64,000 bases of DNA, taken from Kiloniellaceae bacterium. Its GTDB lineage: Bacteria; Pseudomonadota; Alphaproteobacteria; Kiloniellales; Kiloniellaceae. The notes under the pieces are model-generated. The model worked only from the letters and a program-made list of their open reading frames with translations, searched no databases and had not been told where the DNA came from. The translations under genes and the position numbers were made by a program. This document shows, piece by piece, positions 49,931 through 60,170 of the stretch (positions are counted from its first letter, which is position 1; each line of letters opens with the position of its first letter). The stretch spans positions 23,261 to 87,260 of the forward strand of contig WHTV01000006.1 of assembly GCA_009377535.1 (NCBI GenBank). The letters run 5' to 3'.

Positions 49931-49961
49931 GTGTCACGTAACTGTAACACGACTGTAGTAA
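49931..49961 (+). promoter_or_regulatory. Pho box with three 11-bp repeats upstream of pstS
   Basis: TGTCACG at 49932, TGTAACA at 49943 and TGTAGTA at 49954 recur with an exact 11-bp period, the arrangement of PhoB sites (two or more TGT-led repeats one helical turn apart). They lie about 150 bp before the pstS start. The 295-bp gap after phoR holds this site, a leader with no clear hairpin, and the GGAGG of pstS at 50098-50102. Confidence 0.8.
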
Positions 49962-50110
49962 TAGCATCGCTGTCTGCTCCTAGTTTGACCCCCGTCGGCA
50001 CAAGGCCGGCGACAGCATTGCAGCATCCCCGACGTCCAGGACCATCGAGTTGGACGTCGAGCGACAATGCACAGAGTTTCACCAATGGGCATTCAGTGGA
50101 GGTACTCCTC

Positions 50111-51148
50111 GTGATCAACAACAAGCTCGCCGTAGCGGCCCTTGCCGGTCTCGCCATGGCTGCGCCGGCCGTTGCCGAAGCGCGTGACCAAATCCGCATC
50201 GTCGGCTCCTCGACGGTGTTCCCCTACACCCAGGCGGTTTCCGAAGAGTTCGCCAACAAGGCCAGCTTCTCCGCCCCGGTGGTAGAGTCGACAGGCACCG
50301 GCGGCGGCATGAAGATCTTCTGCCAGGGCGTCGGCGCCGACCACGCCGACATGACCGGCGCCTCGCGCGCCATGAAGAAGTCGGAGTACGAGCTCTGCCA
50401 GAAGAACGGCGTCGAGAGTGTCGCCGAGGCGCTGCTCGGCTACGACGGCCTGTCCATCGCGGTATCGCGCAAAGGCACGGCCCTCGACCTCAGCAAGGAA
50501 GAGCTCTTCCTGGCTCTGGCCGCCGAGGTGCCGCAGGACGGCAAGGTGGTTGCCAACCCGTATAAGAAGTGGAGCGAAATCGACTCCAGCCTGCCCGACA
50601 TGCAGATCCAGGTTTTCGGCCCGCCGCCGACCAGCGGCACCCGCGACGCCTTCGTCGAGCTGGTAATGGAAGAGGGCTGCGCCGCCTTCGACGAAATCAA
50701 GGCGCTCGACAAGGACCGCATGAAGGACGTCTGCAGCCGCATGCGGCAGGACGGTCCCTTCATCGAAGCCGGCGAGAACGACAACCTGATCGTCCAGCGG
50801 CTGAACTCCGATCCGGCGTCCTACGGCATCTTCGGTTACTCCTTCCTCTATGAGAACCAGGACACGCTGCAGGCGGTGAAGGTGAACGGCGTGGAGCCAA
50901 ACGTCGACACCATCGCAAGCGGCGACTACGGCGTCTCGCGCCCGCTGTTCATCTACATCAAGAATGCCCATCGCGGCGTGATCCCCGGGCTCAACGAGTT
51001 CGTCGAGGAGTACATGAGCGAAGCGTCCCTGGGGCCGGACGGCTACCTGGCCGAGCGGGGTCTGGTCGCCCTCTCCGACGACAAGCGGACGGAAGTGCAG
51101 GATGCCGTCCTGAACGGCAAGCACATGGGCCGCTTCATGGGGCAGTAA
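50111..51148 (+). CDS. pstS: Phosphate ABC transporter, substrate-binding protein PstS
   Basis: A 345-residue periplasmic phosphate-binding protein. Signal peptide at residues 1-24 (INNKLAVAALAGLAMAAPAVAEA). Phosphate-contacting segments are IVGSSTVFPYTQAV near the N-terminus, GTGGGMKIFCQGVG, and PPPTSGTRDAFVELVM. It starts with GTG at 50111, with GGAGG 8 nt upstream; longer starts would disrupt the signal peptide. It is the first gene after the Pho box, followed by pstC, pstA, pstB, phoU and phoB. Confidence 0.95.
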   Translation: MINNKLAVAALAGLAMAAPAVAEARDQIRIVGSSTVFPYTQAVSEEFANKASFSAPVVESTGTGGGMKIFCQGVGADHADMTGASRAMKKSEYELCQKNGVESVAEALLGYDGLSIAVSRKGTALDLSKEELFLALAAEVPQDGKVVANPYKKWSEIDSSLPDMQIQVFGPPPTSGTRDAFVELVMEEGCAAFDEIKALDKDRMKDVCSRMRQDGPFIEAGENDNLIVQRLNSDPASYGIFGYSFLYENQDTLQAVKVNGVEPNVDTIASGDYGVSRPLFIYIKNAHRGVIPGLNEFVEEYMSEASLGPDGYLAERGLVALSDDKRTEVQDAVLNGKHMGRFMGQ

Positions 51149-51248
51149 CCCCGCCCTTGCATGGAAGGCCGTCGGCGGTCAGATACCGCGGCGGCCTTCG
51201 CAAGGGGTTGCAGGAACTTTCGCCAATCGTTTTTCTTCCGGCAGGCCA

Positions 51249-52628
51249 ATGCTCGAACTCGTGATCCTGGCGCTCGTCGTCCTGGGCTTCATCGGCTTCC
51301 TCACAGCGCGCCGGCGCGTGGTTGCCATGGCCGCCGAGAGCGGCGTCCACAGCCACTCGCTGCCCGCCTATCACGGGACCTTCGTCGCCCTCTGGGTCGG
51401 CCTGCCCGCCTTGTTGCTTGCCCTGGCCTGGCTGTTGCTGCAGGACTCGGTGATCGACTACCTGATCCTGGCCGGTCTGCCAGAACACATCACCGCCGGC
51501 CTCGACGATGCCCGCCGGTCGCTGGTGATCAGCGAAATCCGTAGCATCGCCAACGGCCAGGTCTTCGGCGATCCCAGGCCGGAACTTGTCGCGGCCGCCG
51601 CGCGGCTCAAGACCTGGGGTAGCCTCGCGGGCTGGGCCATGGTCGCGACCTGCGCCGCGCTGGGCCTGCTCGGCCTGCTTCTGACGCGCCAGAGAGTTCA
51701 CCCCGATTTTCGCGCCCGACACGGCGTCGAGCGCATTCTCGACGTCCTGATGATCGCCTGTGCCGTGGTCGCCATCGTGACCACCCTGGGCATCGTCGCC
51801 TCGCTGCTCTTCGAAGCCTTCCGTTTCTTCGAACGCATTCCTCTCGGCGAGTTCCTGTTCGGCCTGAACTGGGAGCCGCAGATCGCCATCCGAGCAGACC
51901 AGGTGGCCGGCCACGGTGCTTTCGGCGCGGTGCCGGTTTTCCTCGGAACCCTGCTCGTCGCCTTCATCGCGATGACCTTCGCGGTGCCGGTCGGTCTGCT
52001 GGCGGCCATCTATCTCGCCCAGTATTCGGGCCCCCGCCTGCGCACTACGGTCAAGCCGCTGCTCGAAATCCTGGCCGGCATTCCGACCGTGGTCTACGGC
52101 TTCTTCGCGGTGCTCACCGTGGCGCCGGCGATGCGCGCCTTCGGCGCGGCCATCGGCCTGGACGTCGCACCCAACAGCGCCCTGGCGGCCGGCGGCGTCA
52201 TGGGCATCATGATCATTCCCTTCATTTCCTCGCTGTCGGATGATGCGCTCAATGCCGTGCCGCGCAGCCTGCGCGACGGCTCCTACGCGATGGGCGCGAC
52301 CAAGGCCGAGACCATCCGCCAAGTGCTGCTGCCCGCAGCCCTGCCCGGCATCATGGGTGGCGTACTGCTGGCGCTGAGCCGTGCCATCGGCGAGACCATG
52401 ATCGTCGTCATGGCCGCTGGCCTGATTGCCAAGATGACCGTCAATCCCCTGGATTCCGTCACCACGGTCACGGTGCAGATCGTCACCCTGCTGATCGGTG
52501 ACACCGAGTTCGACAATCCCAAGACCCTGGCCGCCTTCGCGCTGGGCCTGGTGCTGTTCCTGACGACGCTCGGGCTCAACGTCATCGCGCTGCGGATCGT
52601 GCAGAAATATCGGGAGAAGTACGACTGA
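51249..52628 (+). CDS. pstC: Phosphate ABC transporter permease PstC
   Basis: A 459-residue inner-membrane permease. It begins with an unusual N-terminal membrane-rich extension of about 150 residues, and the BPD_transp_1 region follows from about 230 with EAA-type loop AMGATKAETIRQVLLPAALPG. The stop overlaps the ATG of pstA by one base (TGATG). The N-terminal extension is common in alphaproteobacterial PstC. It works with PstA in the PstSCAB importer. Confidence 0.94.
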   Translation: MLELVILALVVLGFIGFLTARRRVVAMAAESGVHSHSLPAYHGTFVALWVGLPALLLALAWLLLQDSVIDYLILAGLPEHITAGLDDARRSLVISEIRSIANGQVFGDPRPELVAAAARLKTWGSLAGWAMVATCAALGLLGLLLTRQRVHPDFRARHGVERILDVLMIACAVVAIVTTLGIVASLLFEAFRFFERIPLGEFLFGLNWEPQIAIRADQVAGHGAFGAVPVFLGTLLVAFIAMTFAVPVGLLAAIYLAQYSGPRLRTTVKPLLEILAGIPTVVYGFFAVLTVAPAMRAFGAAIGLDVAPNSALAAGGVMGIMIIPFISSLSDDALNAVPRSLRDGSYAMGATKAETIRQVLLPAALPGIMGGVLLALSRAIGETMIVVMAAGLIAKMTVNPLDSVTTVTVQIVTLLIGDTEFDNPKTLAAFALGLVLFLTTLGLNVIALRIVQKYREKYD

Positions 52629-53914
52629 TGGCCAGCCGCGACATTTCCGAAACGCACGATTGGTTTTCCGATTCCGCGCGCCTGCACATCAAGCGTCGAC
52701 ATGCGGCGGACAGGCGCCTGCGGCTCTATGGGATAGGCGCCATCGGGCTTGCCATCGGCCTGCTAGCCGTGCTGCTCGGATCGCTGATCCTCTCCGGCCA
52801 TTCGGCCTTCGTGCAGACCATGGTGCCGTTGGAGATCTATGTCGATCCCGACGCCGTCGAGCCTGACAATGTCGGCGGCGGCAACTACCGCAAGCTGGTG
52901 CGCGATGCCTTCCAGGATCTGATGCCGGGGGAGATGAGCCGCACCAAACAGCGCGCCTATCTCGATATGCTGAGCTCCGGCGCCCCCTTCATGCTGCGCG
53001 ACCGTGTAGTGTCGAACCCCTCGCTCATCGGGCAGACAGTGTCGATCTCCGTCCCCTTTGCGGATCCGATCGACCAGTTCCACAAGGGCATCACGCCGCG
53101 CGACGTGCCGGAGGCGCAGCGCCGCGTCAGCGATCTGCAGATCGGCTACTACGACCAGCTGCTGGAGCGCGGCCTGATCTCGGCGCCGTTCAACTGGACT
53201 CTCTTCACTGCCGCCGACAGCCGCTTCCCGGAAATGGCCGGGCTCGCCGGCGCCCTGGTCGGCTCCTTCTATGCCTTGCTGGTCTGCTTTCTGATCAGCT
53301 TTCCGGTCGGTATCGCCGCCGCCATCTACCTGGAGGAGTTCGCACGGAAGAACCGCTGGTCGGACCTCATCGAGGTGAATATCAACAACCTCGCTGCGGT
53401 GCCTTCGGTGGTCTTCGGCCTGCTTGGCCTGGCCGTCTTCATTGGATTCTTCGGACTGCCGCGCTCGGCCCCTCTGGTCGGCGGCATGGTGCTCTCGCTG
53501 ATGACCCTGCCGACCATCATCATCGCGACCCGCGCCGCGCTGAAGGCGGTGCCCCCGTCGATCCGCGAGGCTGCCTTCGGCATCGGGGCGTCGCGCCACC
53601 AGGTGGTCATGCACCACGTGCTGCCGCTGGCCATGCCGGGCATTCTCACCGGCACCATCATCGGCCTGGCCCAGGCCCTTGGCGAGACCGCACCCTTGCT
53701 CCTGATCGGCATGAACGCCTTCATCACCTCGGCACCCGGCGGCCTCACCGACCCGGCAACGGCCCTGCCGACTCAGATCTTCATCTGGGCGGACTCGCCG
53801 GAGCGCGGCTTCGTCGCGCGCACCTCGGCCGCCATCCTGGTGCTGATCGGGTTCCTGATCATCATGAATGCCATCGCCATTTTCCTGCGCCAGAAACTGG
53901 AGCGGAAATGGTAG
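52628..53914 (+). CDS. pstA: Phosphate ABC transporter permease PstA
   Basis: A 428-residue inner-membrane permease. An N-terminal helix (about 38-58) and a periplasmic region of about 140 residues are followed by the transport core, with [34 protein letters not shown] and the EAA-type loop [20 protein letters not shown]. It overlaps pstC by one base and pstB begins 62 bp after its stop. The large periplasmic insert is longer than in E. coli PstA. Confidence 0.94.
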   Translation: MASRDISETHDWFSDSARLHIKRRHAADRRLRLYGIGAIGLAIGLLAVLLGSLILSGHSAFVQTMVPLEIYVDPDAVEPDNVGGGNYRKLVRDAFQDLMPGEMSRTKQRAYLDMLSSGAPFMLRDRVVSNPSLIGQTVSISVPFADPIDQFHKGITPRDVPEAQRRVSDLQIGYYDQLLERGLISAPFNWTLFTAADSRFPEMAGLAGALVGSFYALLVCFLISFPVGIAAAIYLEEFARKNRWSDLIEVNINNLAAVPSVVFGLLGLAVFIGFFGLPRSAPLVGGMVLSLMTLPTIIIATRAALKAVPPSIREAAFGIGASRHQVVMHHVLPLAMPGILTGTIIGLAQALGETAPLLLIGMNAFITSAPGGLTDPATALPTQIFIWADSPERGFVARTSAAILVLIGFLIIMNAIAIFLRQKLERKW

Positions 53915-53976
53915 CGGGTAGCGCCACCGGCCGCCCCGCCGGCGACGCCAACGACGAGCCAGAAGGAACGCAAGCC

Positions 53977-54822
53977 ATGTCGGAAGTCGAAGTGCTGGAA
54001 GCGGTCAAGCCGGAGAGTTCCCCGGCCACCCGCGGCGGACCGAACCTCAGCGCGACAACCGCGCCACGGGCGCGCGTGGTCGCGCGAGACGTCCACGTCT
54101 ACTACGGCGAAACCCACGCGCTGAAGGGTATCGATCTCGACATCCACAAGAACGAGGTGGTCTCCTTCATCGGACCGTCGGGTTGCGGCAAGTCGACCTT
54201 CCTGCGCTGCATCAACCGCATGAACGATGTCATCGAGGGCTGCCGCGTGACCGGCGAGATTACCCTGGACGGCCAGGACATCTATGCCCGCGAGCTCGAT
54301 GTGGTGCAGCTGCGCGCCCGGGTCGGCATGGTGTTTCAGAAACCCAACCCCTTCCCGAAGTCGATCTATGACAACGTCGCCTACGGACCCAGAATCCACG
54401 GGCTCGCGGGCAGCAAGGACGTGCTTGATGGGATCGTCGAAGGTTCGCTCAAGCGTGCCGGCCTGTGGAACGAGGTGAAAGACCGCCTCAAGGAGCCCGG
54501 CACCGGGCTTTCCGGCGGCCAGCAGCAGCGTCTCTGCATCGCCCGCGCCATTGCGGTCAATCCCGAAGTCATCCTGATGGACGAGCCCTGCTCGGCGCTC
54601 GACCCCATCGCCACGGCGAGGATCGAGGAGCTGATCGACGAGCTGCGGGAGAACTTCACCATCGTCATCGTGACGCACTCGATGCAACAGGCCGCGCGGG
54701 TGTCGCAGCGCACCGCTTTCTTCCATCTGGGCAACCTGGTGGAGTGGGGCGAGACCGAGCAGATCTTCACGATGCCGAACGACGAACGTACCCAGGGCTA
54801 CATCACCGGACGCTTCGGTTGA
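53977..54822 (+). CDS. pstB: Phosphate ABC transporter ATP-binding protein PstB
   Basis: A 281-residue ABC ATPase. Walker A is [12 protein letters not shown], the signature [14 protein letters not shown], Walker [14 protein letters not shown], and the His loop [17 protein letters not shown]. The PstB-specific segment [20 protein letters not shown] is present. The ATG at 53977 ([12 protein letters not shown]) is chosen because GAAGGA lies 9 nt upstream; an upstream ATG at 53908 overlapping pstA is also open. It powers phosphate uptake by PstSCAB. Confidence 0.95.
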   Translation: MSEVEVLEAVKPESSPATRGGPNLSATTAPRARVVARDVHVYYGETHALKGIDLDIHKNEVVSFIGPSGCGKSTFLRCINRMNDVIEGCRVTGEITLDGQDIYARELDVVQLRARVGMVFQKPNPFPKSIYDNVAYGPRIHGLAGSKDVLDGIVEGSLKRAGLWNEVKDRLKEPGTGLSGGQQQRLCIARAIAVNPEVILMDEPCSALDPIATARIEELIDELRENFTIVIVTHSMQQAARVSQRTAFFHLGNLVEWGETEQIFTMPNDERTQGYITGRFG

Positions 54823-54877
54823 CGCAGTTCTACGAGGAAACAGCCCGCCACGTGGCAGGCTTGAGGGACAGGCAAGC

Positions 54878-55636
54878 ATGAACAGCGAACACATCGTCAA
54901 GTCATTCGACGAAGAACTGCAGCGACTGAACGCCGTCGTGCTGCGCATGGGCGGGGTCGCCGAAGCGCAGCTGGCCAGTGCCATCGAGGCACTGGTGCGG
55001 CGCGATTCCGATCTCGCGCGGAAAGTCGTGGCCGGCGACGAGGCCATCGACCAGATGGACCTGGAGCTCGACGAGAACGCCGTGCGCACCCTGGCACTGC
55101 GCCAGCCCATGGCCAACGACCTGCGCGAGGTGATCTCGGCGCTGAAGATTTCCGGCGACTTGGAGCGCATAGGCGACTATGCCAAGAACGTCGCCAAGCG
55201 GACTTTGGCGCTCAACCAGCTGACGCCGCACGAGGCGGCCCGTTCCATCCCGCGCATGGCCAAGCTGGTGCAGGCGATCATCAAGGACGTGCTGGACGCC
55301 TATGCCAACCACGATCCGAACCGGGCGATCGACGTCTGGCATCGCGACGAGGAAGTCGACGAAATGTACACGGCGCTGTTCCGCGAACTGCTCACCTACA
55401 TGATGGAGGACCCGCGCAACATCACGCCCTGCACGCATCTGCTGTTCATCGCCAAGAACATCGAGCGCATCGGCGACCATGCCACCAACATCGCCGAGAC
55501 GACGCACTACCTGTCGACCGGCAAGCGCATTCACGGCGGCCGCCCCAAGGGTGACATGTCGAGTTTTCAGGTGGTCAATCCCGACGACGACGGCAACAAT
55601 AGGGGTGCCGGCACGAAGAAGAAGGAGGAAGCGTGA
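54878..55636 (+). CDS. phoU: Phosphate regulon negative regulator PhoU
   Basis: A 252-residue cytosolic protein made of two three-helix PhoU repeats. Metal-cluster motifs appear in both: VAGDEAIDQMDLELDENAV and WHRDEEVDEMYTALFREL (E/D-x3-D type), with the paired ERIGDYAKNVAKR and ERIGDHATNIAET. PhoU links PstSCAB to PhoR and damps PhoB activation when phosphate is plentiful. A basic/acidic tail of about 25 residues (ending GAGTKKKEEA) is added. The stop overlaps the phoB GTG by 4 nt. Confidence 0.95.
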   Translation: MNSEHIVKSFDEELQRLNAVVLRMGGVAEAQLASAIEALVRRDSDLARKVVAGDEAIDQMDLELDENAVRTLALRQPMANDLREVISALKISGDLERIGDYAKNVAKRTLALNQLTPHEAARSIPRMAKLVQAIIKDVLDAYANHDPNRAIDVWHRDEEVDEMYTALFRELLTYMMEDPRNITPCTHLLFIAKNIERIGDHATNIAETTHYLSTGKRIHGGRPKGDMSSFQVVNPDDDGNNRGAGTKKKEEA

Positions 55637-56325
55637 AACCTCTTGTTCTTATTGTCGAGGACCAAGAGGCCCTGGTCACGATGCTACGGTACAATCTCGA
55701 GGGCTCGGGCTTCCGCGTGGGCACTGCCGGCGACGGTGAGGAAGCGCTGGTCGCCGCCGCCGAGGAAGTGCCCGATCTGATCCTGCTGGATTGGATGTTG
55801 CCGCTGATGTCGGGCATCGAGGTCTGCCGCCAGCTGCGCAGCAAGTCCGACACGCGCCGTGTGCCGATCATCATGCTGACCGCACGCGGCGAGGAGACCG
55901 ACAAGCTGCGCGGCCTCGACAGCGGTTGCGACGACTACATCACCAAGCCCTTCTCGCCGGCCGAGCTGATCGCCCGCATCAACGCCGTGCTGCGCCGCAG
56001 CAAGCCGGAGCTCAGCAGCGAGATGCTGACCTTCGCGGATCTCGCCATGGACCTGGCGGCGCACCGCGTCAAGCGTAATGGCCAGGACATCCACCTGGGC
56101 CCGACGGAATTCCGCCTGCTGCGCCATCTCATGCAGCATCCCGGCCGCGTCTTCACCCGCGAGCAGCTGCTCGATTCGGTTTGGGGCCGCGACGTTTACG
56201 TCGAACCGCGCACCGTCGACGTGCACATCCGCCGCCTGCGCAAGGCGCTGAACCAGGACGGTGATGACGATCTCATCCGCACCGTGCGCTCGGCCGGCTA
56301 CTCGCTGGACCGCCCGGCCGCCTGA
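55633..56325 (+). CDS. phoB: Phosphate regulon response regulator PhoB
   Basis: A 230-residue OmpR-type response regulator. The receiver domain has the acidic pocket (IVEDQE), phosphoacceptor Asp53 in LILLDWMLPLMSG, Thr in IIMLTARGEE and Lys in DYITKPFSP. The winged helix follows (GPTEFRLLRHLMQHPGRVFT, VDVHIRRLRKAL). It starts with GTG at 55633, inside GTGA with the phoU stop, with GGAGG upstream. It binds Pho boxes such as the one before pstS, so the operon is autoregulated. Confidence 0.96.
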   Translation: MKPLVLIVEDQEALVTMLRYNLEGSGFRVGTAGDGEEALVAAAEEVPDLILLDWMLPLMSGIEVCRQLRSKSDTRRVPIIMLTARGEETDKLRGLDSGCDDYITKPFSPAELIARINAVLRRSKPELSSEMLTFADLAMDLAAHRVKRNGQDIHLGPTEFRLLRHLMQHPGRVFTREQLLDSVWGRDVYVEPRTVDVHIRRLRKALNQDGDDDLIRTVRSAGYSLDRPAA

Positions 56326-56341
56326 GCGGCCCCGCCCGGCG

Positions 56342-56863
56342 TTAGATACCCAATTCCCGCCGGTAGGCAGCCTCGGCTTCCGGGCCGAAAACGCAGAAGA
56401 TCACCCGCCGGATCGACTCATCGCCGGCAAGGAAATCGCGCACCGTGGCGACGGCCACTTGCGTCGCGCGATCAAGGGGAAAGCCGTAGACTCCGGTGGA
56501 GATGGCGGGAAAGGCGATGGAGCCCGCTCCGATCTGCTTGGCGATCTTCAAGGCCGTGCGGTAGCAGGACGCCAGCAGCGCCGCCTCGTTCTCGCCGCCG
56601 CCGCGCCACACCGGACCGACGGTATGGATCACGTACTTGGCCTTCAGGTCGAAACCCTCGGTGTGCACCGACTGTCCAGTTTCGCAACCGCCGATCCTGG
56701 CGCAGGCCTCGCGCAGGTTGCGCCCGGCCGCGCGGTGGATGGCGCCGCAGACGCCGCCGCCGGGCCTCAGTTGCGCGTTGGCGGCATTGACGATGGCGTC
56801 GACTTTCAGCTTCGTGATGTCGCCGCTGTGAATCTCGATACGATCGTCAACTCGGTCGCTCAT
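56342..56863 (-). CDS. Macro-domain ADP-ribose hydrolase (O-acetyl-ADP-ribose deacetylase type)
   Basis: A 173-residue single macro domain. Catalytic and ligand motifs: [20 protein letters not shown] (Asn and the GGGV loop), [10 protein letters not shown], and the phosphate loop [15 protein letters not shown]. Homologues (YmdB/MacroD type) remove O-acetyl from O-acetyl-ADP-ribose or ADP-ribose from acidic residues. It is cytosolic. Its ATG (56863) overlaps the 3' end of the AmpG gene by 17 nt, so the pair is translationally linked. It is convergent with phoB. Confidence 0.9.
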   Translation of the reverse strand: MSDRVDDRIEIHSGDITKLKVDAIVNAANAQLRPGGGVCGAIHRAAGRNLREACARIGGCETGQSVHTEGFDLKAKYVIHTVGPVWRGGGENEAALLASCYRTALKIAKQIGAGSIAFPAISTGVYGFPLDRATQVAVATVRDFLAGDESIRRVIFCVFGPEAEAAYRRELGI

Positions 56864-58304
56864 GTACCGCCTCGGGGACCGGGGTGGCAGAACCCTCCTG
56901 CTGCCGCTGATGGTACATGAGATAGGGCACCAGCAAAATCGCCGGGATGCCGAGCACCGACGCATAGACAAAGAAAAACACGTAGCCTTCGGAATCGACG
57001 ATCACGCCGGAGAAGCCTGCCACAAATTTGCCGAAGAGGGTGAAAAGCGAGGAGAAGAGGGCGTATTGGGTTGCTGTGTAGTTCCTGCTGGTGAGGCTGG
57101 AAAGATAGGCAATGAACGCCGTCCCGGCGATCCCTGCCGAAAGGTTGTCCGCCGATATGGTGACCGCGAGGAACCAGATGTCCGCCCCCAGTATGGCGAG
57201 ATAGGCGAACAAAAGGTTGGTGGTGGCTACCAGCACGGCACCCAAAAGGAGTACGCGCATGATGCCATAGCGGGCGACCAGCACCCCCCCGATCAGGACG
57301 CCCACGATGCTGACAATGACACCGAAGGTCTTGCTGACATTGGCGATGTCGAGCTTGGTAAAACCGAGATCGTCATAGAAGACGTTGGCCATCACGCCCA
57401 TGGTGATGTCGCTCAAGCGATACACAGAAATGAAGCCCAGCAGCACGAGGGCGAATTTACCATTGCGGCGGAAGAAATCGGCGAAGGGGCAGGCCACAGC
57501 GCCATAGAACCAACCGGCCAGGCGCCGCTGGCGCTCGGACAAGTGGGCGCGGGCGGCCATGAAGGCTGCCACATGCTCTTCCTGCAAGATCGATCCCGCA
57601 GGGCGACTCGATTCCGGTTCGCGAATGACGAAAACGGTGGCAACGCCGATGAGCATGAGCGCGGCCATCACCGTGTATGCGACCTGCCATGACCAGAACT
57701 GGGCGAGATAGAGCGCGCCGGCACCGGCAGCCAACAAACCGATGCGGTATCCGAGCTGATAGGTGGCCGCCATTCCGCCCTGCAGTTCATTCGGGGCAGC
57801 CTCGATGCGGTAAGCGTCAAGGGCGACGTCCTGGGTTGCCGAAAAAAAGGCAATCCACAAGGCTGCCAGCGCTACTGCAATCACCCAGATGCGATCCGGC
57901 GACGTCATCTCGGTGAGGCCCGTGGTGGGGGATATCGCTGGGACTGCCTGCAGGTTGATGACCGTGACGGCAAGCAGTCCGATGATGATTCCAATCTGCC
58001 CAAGCAGGATCCAGCTGCGGCGCTTTCCCATGGCTGCCGTCAGCCAGGGCACCGGAAGGTGATCTATGACAGGAGCCCAGAGCACCTTGATGGAGAAAGT
58101 GATGCCGACCCAGGCGAAGAAGCCGACCGCGGTGCGAGTCACCTCTGCATCGCGCAGCCAGAGCGACAGGGTCGAGAACAGCAGCAGGAAAGGCAGCCCG
58201 GCGGAAAAGCCGAGGAACAGCATGCCCAGCACGCGCGGGTGCAGGTAGACCTCGAAGGCCTCCGCCCAGGAGCGGCGCTTCACCACTGGCTCGTCAGCCG
58301 GCAT
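56847..58304 (-). CDS. ampG: AmpG-family muropeptide permease (MFS)
   Basis: A 485-residue MFS protein with about 12-14 membrane helices. AmpG-type segments: [45 protein letters not shown] and [20 protein letters not shown]. AmpG imports GlcNAc-anhydroMurNAc peptides for wall recycling and indirectly induces beta-lactamases in some species. Its ATG overlaps the typA end by 11 nt, and the macro-domain gene overlaps its 3' end. It may serve recycling together with the VanX-like dipeptidase and Bax-like enzyme elsewhere in the window, which is inference. Confidence 0.9.
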   Translation of the reverse strand: MPADEPVVKRRSWAEAFEVYLHPRVLGMLFLGFSAGLPFLLLFSTLSLWLRDAEVTRTAVGFFAWVGITFSIKVLWAPVIDHLPVPWLTAAMGKRRSWILLGQIGIIIGLLAVTVINLQAVPAISPTTGLTEMTSPDRIWVIAVALAALWIAFFSATQDVALDAYRIEAAPNELQGGMAATYQLGYRIGLLAAGAGALYLAQFWSWQVAYTVMAALMLIGVATVFVIREPESSRPAGSILQEEHVAAFMAARAHLSERQRRLAGWFYGAVACPFADFFRRNGKFALVLLGFISVYRLSDITMGVMANVFYDDLGFTKLDIANVSKTFGVIVSIVGVLIGGVLVARYGIMRVLLLGAVLVATTNLLFAYLAILGADIWFLAVTISADNLSAGIAGTAFIAYLSSLTSRNYTATQYALFSSLFTLFGKFVAGFSGVIVDSEGYVFFFVYASVLGIPAILLVPYLMYHQRQQEGSATPVPEAVHERPS

Positions 58305-60132
58305 CCTTCAGGCGGCTTTCCTTCTTGCGCGCGTGCGGATCGAGCAGGCGCTTGCGCAGGCGGATCGACTTCGGCGTCACCTCGACCAGCTCGTCGTCGG
58401 CAATGTAGGCCAGCGCCTGTTCCAGGCTCATGACCCGCGGCGTCGTCAGGCGCACCGCCTCGTCCTTGCCGGAGGCGCGCATGTTGGTCAGCTGCTTGGC
58501 CTTCATCGGGTTGACCTCGAGGTCGTTGCCGCGGCTGTGCTCGCCGATGACCATACCCTCGTAGACCGGCTTGCCGGGATCGATGAAGATCTCGCCGCGC
58601 TCCTCCAGGTTCCACAGGGCATAGGGCACCGCCTTGCCGGTACCGTTGGAGATCAGCACGCCGTTGCGCCGGCCCTGGATCGGACCCTTGTGGGGACCGT
58701 AGCTGTGGAACAGCCGGTGCATGATGCCGGTGCCGCGGGTATCGGTGAGGAACTCGCCGTGATAACCGATCAGGCCGCGTGCCGGCGCCAGGAAGGTGAC
58801 GCGGGTCTTGCCGCCGCCGGAGGGCCGCATGTCGGTCAGCTCCGCCTTGCGCAGGCCCATCTTCTCGACCACCACGCCGGTGTAGTCGTCGTCGACGTCG
58901 ACCTGCACCTCCTCCATCGGCTCCAGGCGCTGGCCGGTCTCCGGATCGTTGCGGTAGAGCACGCGCGGGCGGGAGATGGAGATCTCGAAGCCTTCGCGGC
59001 GCATGGTCTCGATCAGCACGCCGAGCTGCAGCTCGCCGCGCCCGGCCACCTCGAAGGCATCCTTGTCGGCGGTCTCGGTGATGCGGAAAGCGACGTTGCC
59101 CTCCGCCTCGCGCATCAGGCGGTCGCGGATCATGCGCGAGGTCACCTTGTCTCCCTCCTGGCCGGCCAGCGGCGAGTCGTTCACCGAGAAGGTCATGGCC
59201 AGGGTCGGCGGGTCGACCGGCAGAGATTCCAGTGCCGTGGGATATTCCGGCGCGCAGATGGTGTCGGCCACCGTCGCCTCGTTCAGACCGGCGATGGCGA
59301 TGATGTCGCCGGCGGCCGCCTCCTCGACGGACACGCGCTTCAGTCCCTGGAAGGACAGCATCTTAGTGAGCCGGCCGCCGGCCAGCAGCTTGCCGTCGCG
59401 GCGCAGCACCTTCACGGGCATGTTGAGCTTGGCGGTGCCGCTGTGGATGCGCCCCGTCAGGATGCGGCCGAGGAAGTTGTCGGCCTCCAGCGTGGTCGCC
59501 AGCATGGCGAAGGGCGCGTCTGGATCGGCCACCGGCGCCGGCACGTGCTTCACGATGAGGTCGAAGAGCTGGTGGAGATCCTTGCGCTCCTCTTCCAGGT
59601 CGGCGACCGCCCAGCCCTGCTTGGCCGAGGCGAAGAGAGTCGGAAAGTCGAGCTGCGGGTCGGAGGCCTCCAGCGCGACGAAGAGGTCGAAGACCTGGTC
59701 GTGCACCCAGTGGGCGCGGGCGTCGGGCTTGTCGGCCTTGTTCACCACCACGATGGGCCTGAGGCCGCGCGCCAGCGCCTTGGCCGTGACGAACTTGGTC
59801 TGCGGCATCGGTCCCTCGGCCGCGTCGACCAGCAGCAGCACGCCGTCGACCATGGAGAGGATGCGCTCCACCTCTCCGCCGAAATCAGCGTGGCCCGGCG
59901 TGTCGACGATGTTGATCTTGGTGCCGCCCCAAGTGACCGCCGTGCACTTGGCGAGGATGGTGATGCCGCGTTCGCGCTCCAGGTCGTTGGAGTCCATCGC
60001 GCGCTCGGTCACCTGCTGGTGCGACTGGTAGGTACCGGACTGCTTCAAGAGCTCGTCCACGAGCGTCGTCTTGCCGTGGTCGACGTGGGCAATGATCGCG
60101 ATGTTGCGGATCTTGTTCGCCTGGACCGTCAT
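58294..60132 (-). CDS. typA: GTP-binding protein TypA/BipA
   Basis: A 612-residue translational GTPase. G1 is [13 protein letters not shown]2 and G3 include [14 protein letters not shown] and [13 protein letters not shown], and G4 is [16 protein letters not shown]-like domains III and V and the BipA-specific C-terminal domain follow ([34 protein letters not shown]). It binds ribosomes, aids 50S assembly and supports growth under stress or cold. Its start at 60132 lies 38 bp after the upstream PfkB gene. Confidence 0.97.
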   Translation of the reverse strand: MTVQANKIRNIAIIAHVDHGKTTLVDELLKQSGTYQSHQQVTERAMDSNDLERERGITILAKCTAVTWGGTKINIVDTPGHADFGGEVERILSMVDGVLLLVDAAEGPMPQTKFVTAKALARGLRPIVVVNKADKPDARAHWVHDQVFDLFVALEASDPQLDFPTLFASAKQGWAVADLEEERKDLHQLFDLIVKHVPAPVADPDAPFAMLATTLEADNFLGRILTGRIHSGTAKLNMPVKVLRRDGKLLAGGRLTKMLSFQGLKRVSVEEAAAGDIIAIAGLNEATVADTICAPEYPTALESLPVDPPTLAMTFSVNDSPLAGQEGDKVTSRMIRDRLMREAEGNVAFRITETADKDAFEVAGRGELQLGVLIETMRREGFEISISRPRVLYRNDPETGQRLEPMEEVQVDVDDDYTGVVVEKMGLRKAELTDMRPSGGGKTRVTFLAPARGLIGYHGEFLTDTRGTGIMHRLFHSYGPHKGPIQGRRNGVLISNGTGKAVPYALWNLEERGEIFIDPGKPVYEGMVIGEHSRGNDLEVNPMKAKQLTNMRASGKDEAVRLTTPRVMSLEQALAYIADDELVEVTPKSIRLRKRLLDPHARKKESRLKDAG

Positions 60133-60170
60133 GGTGTTGCTTTAGCTTTCGATAAAGAGGAGGTTGCGTC

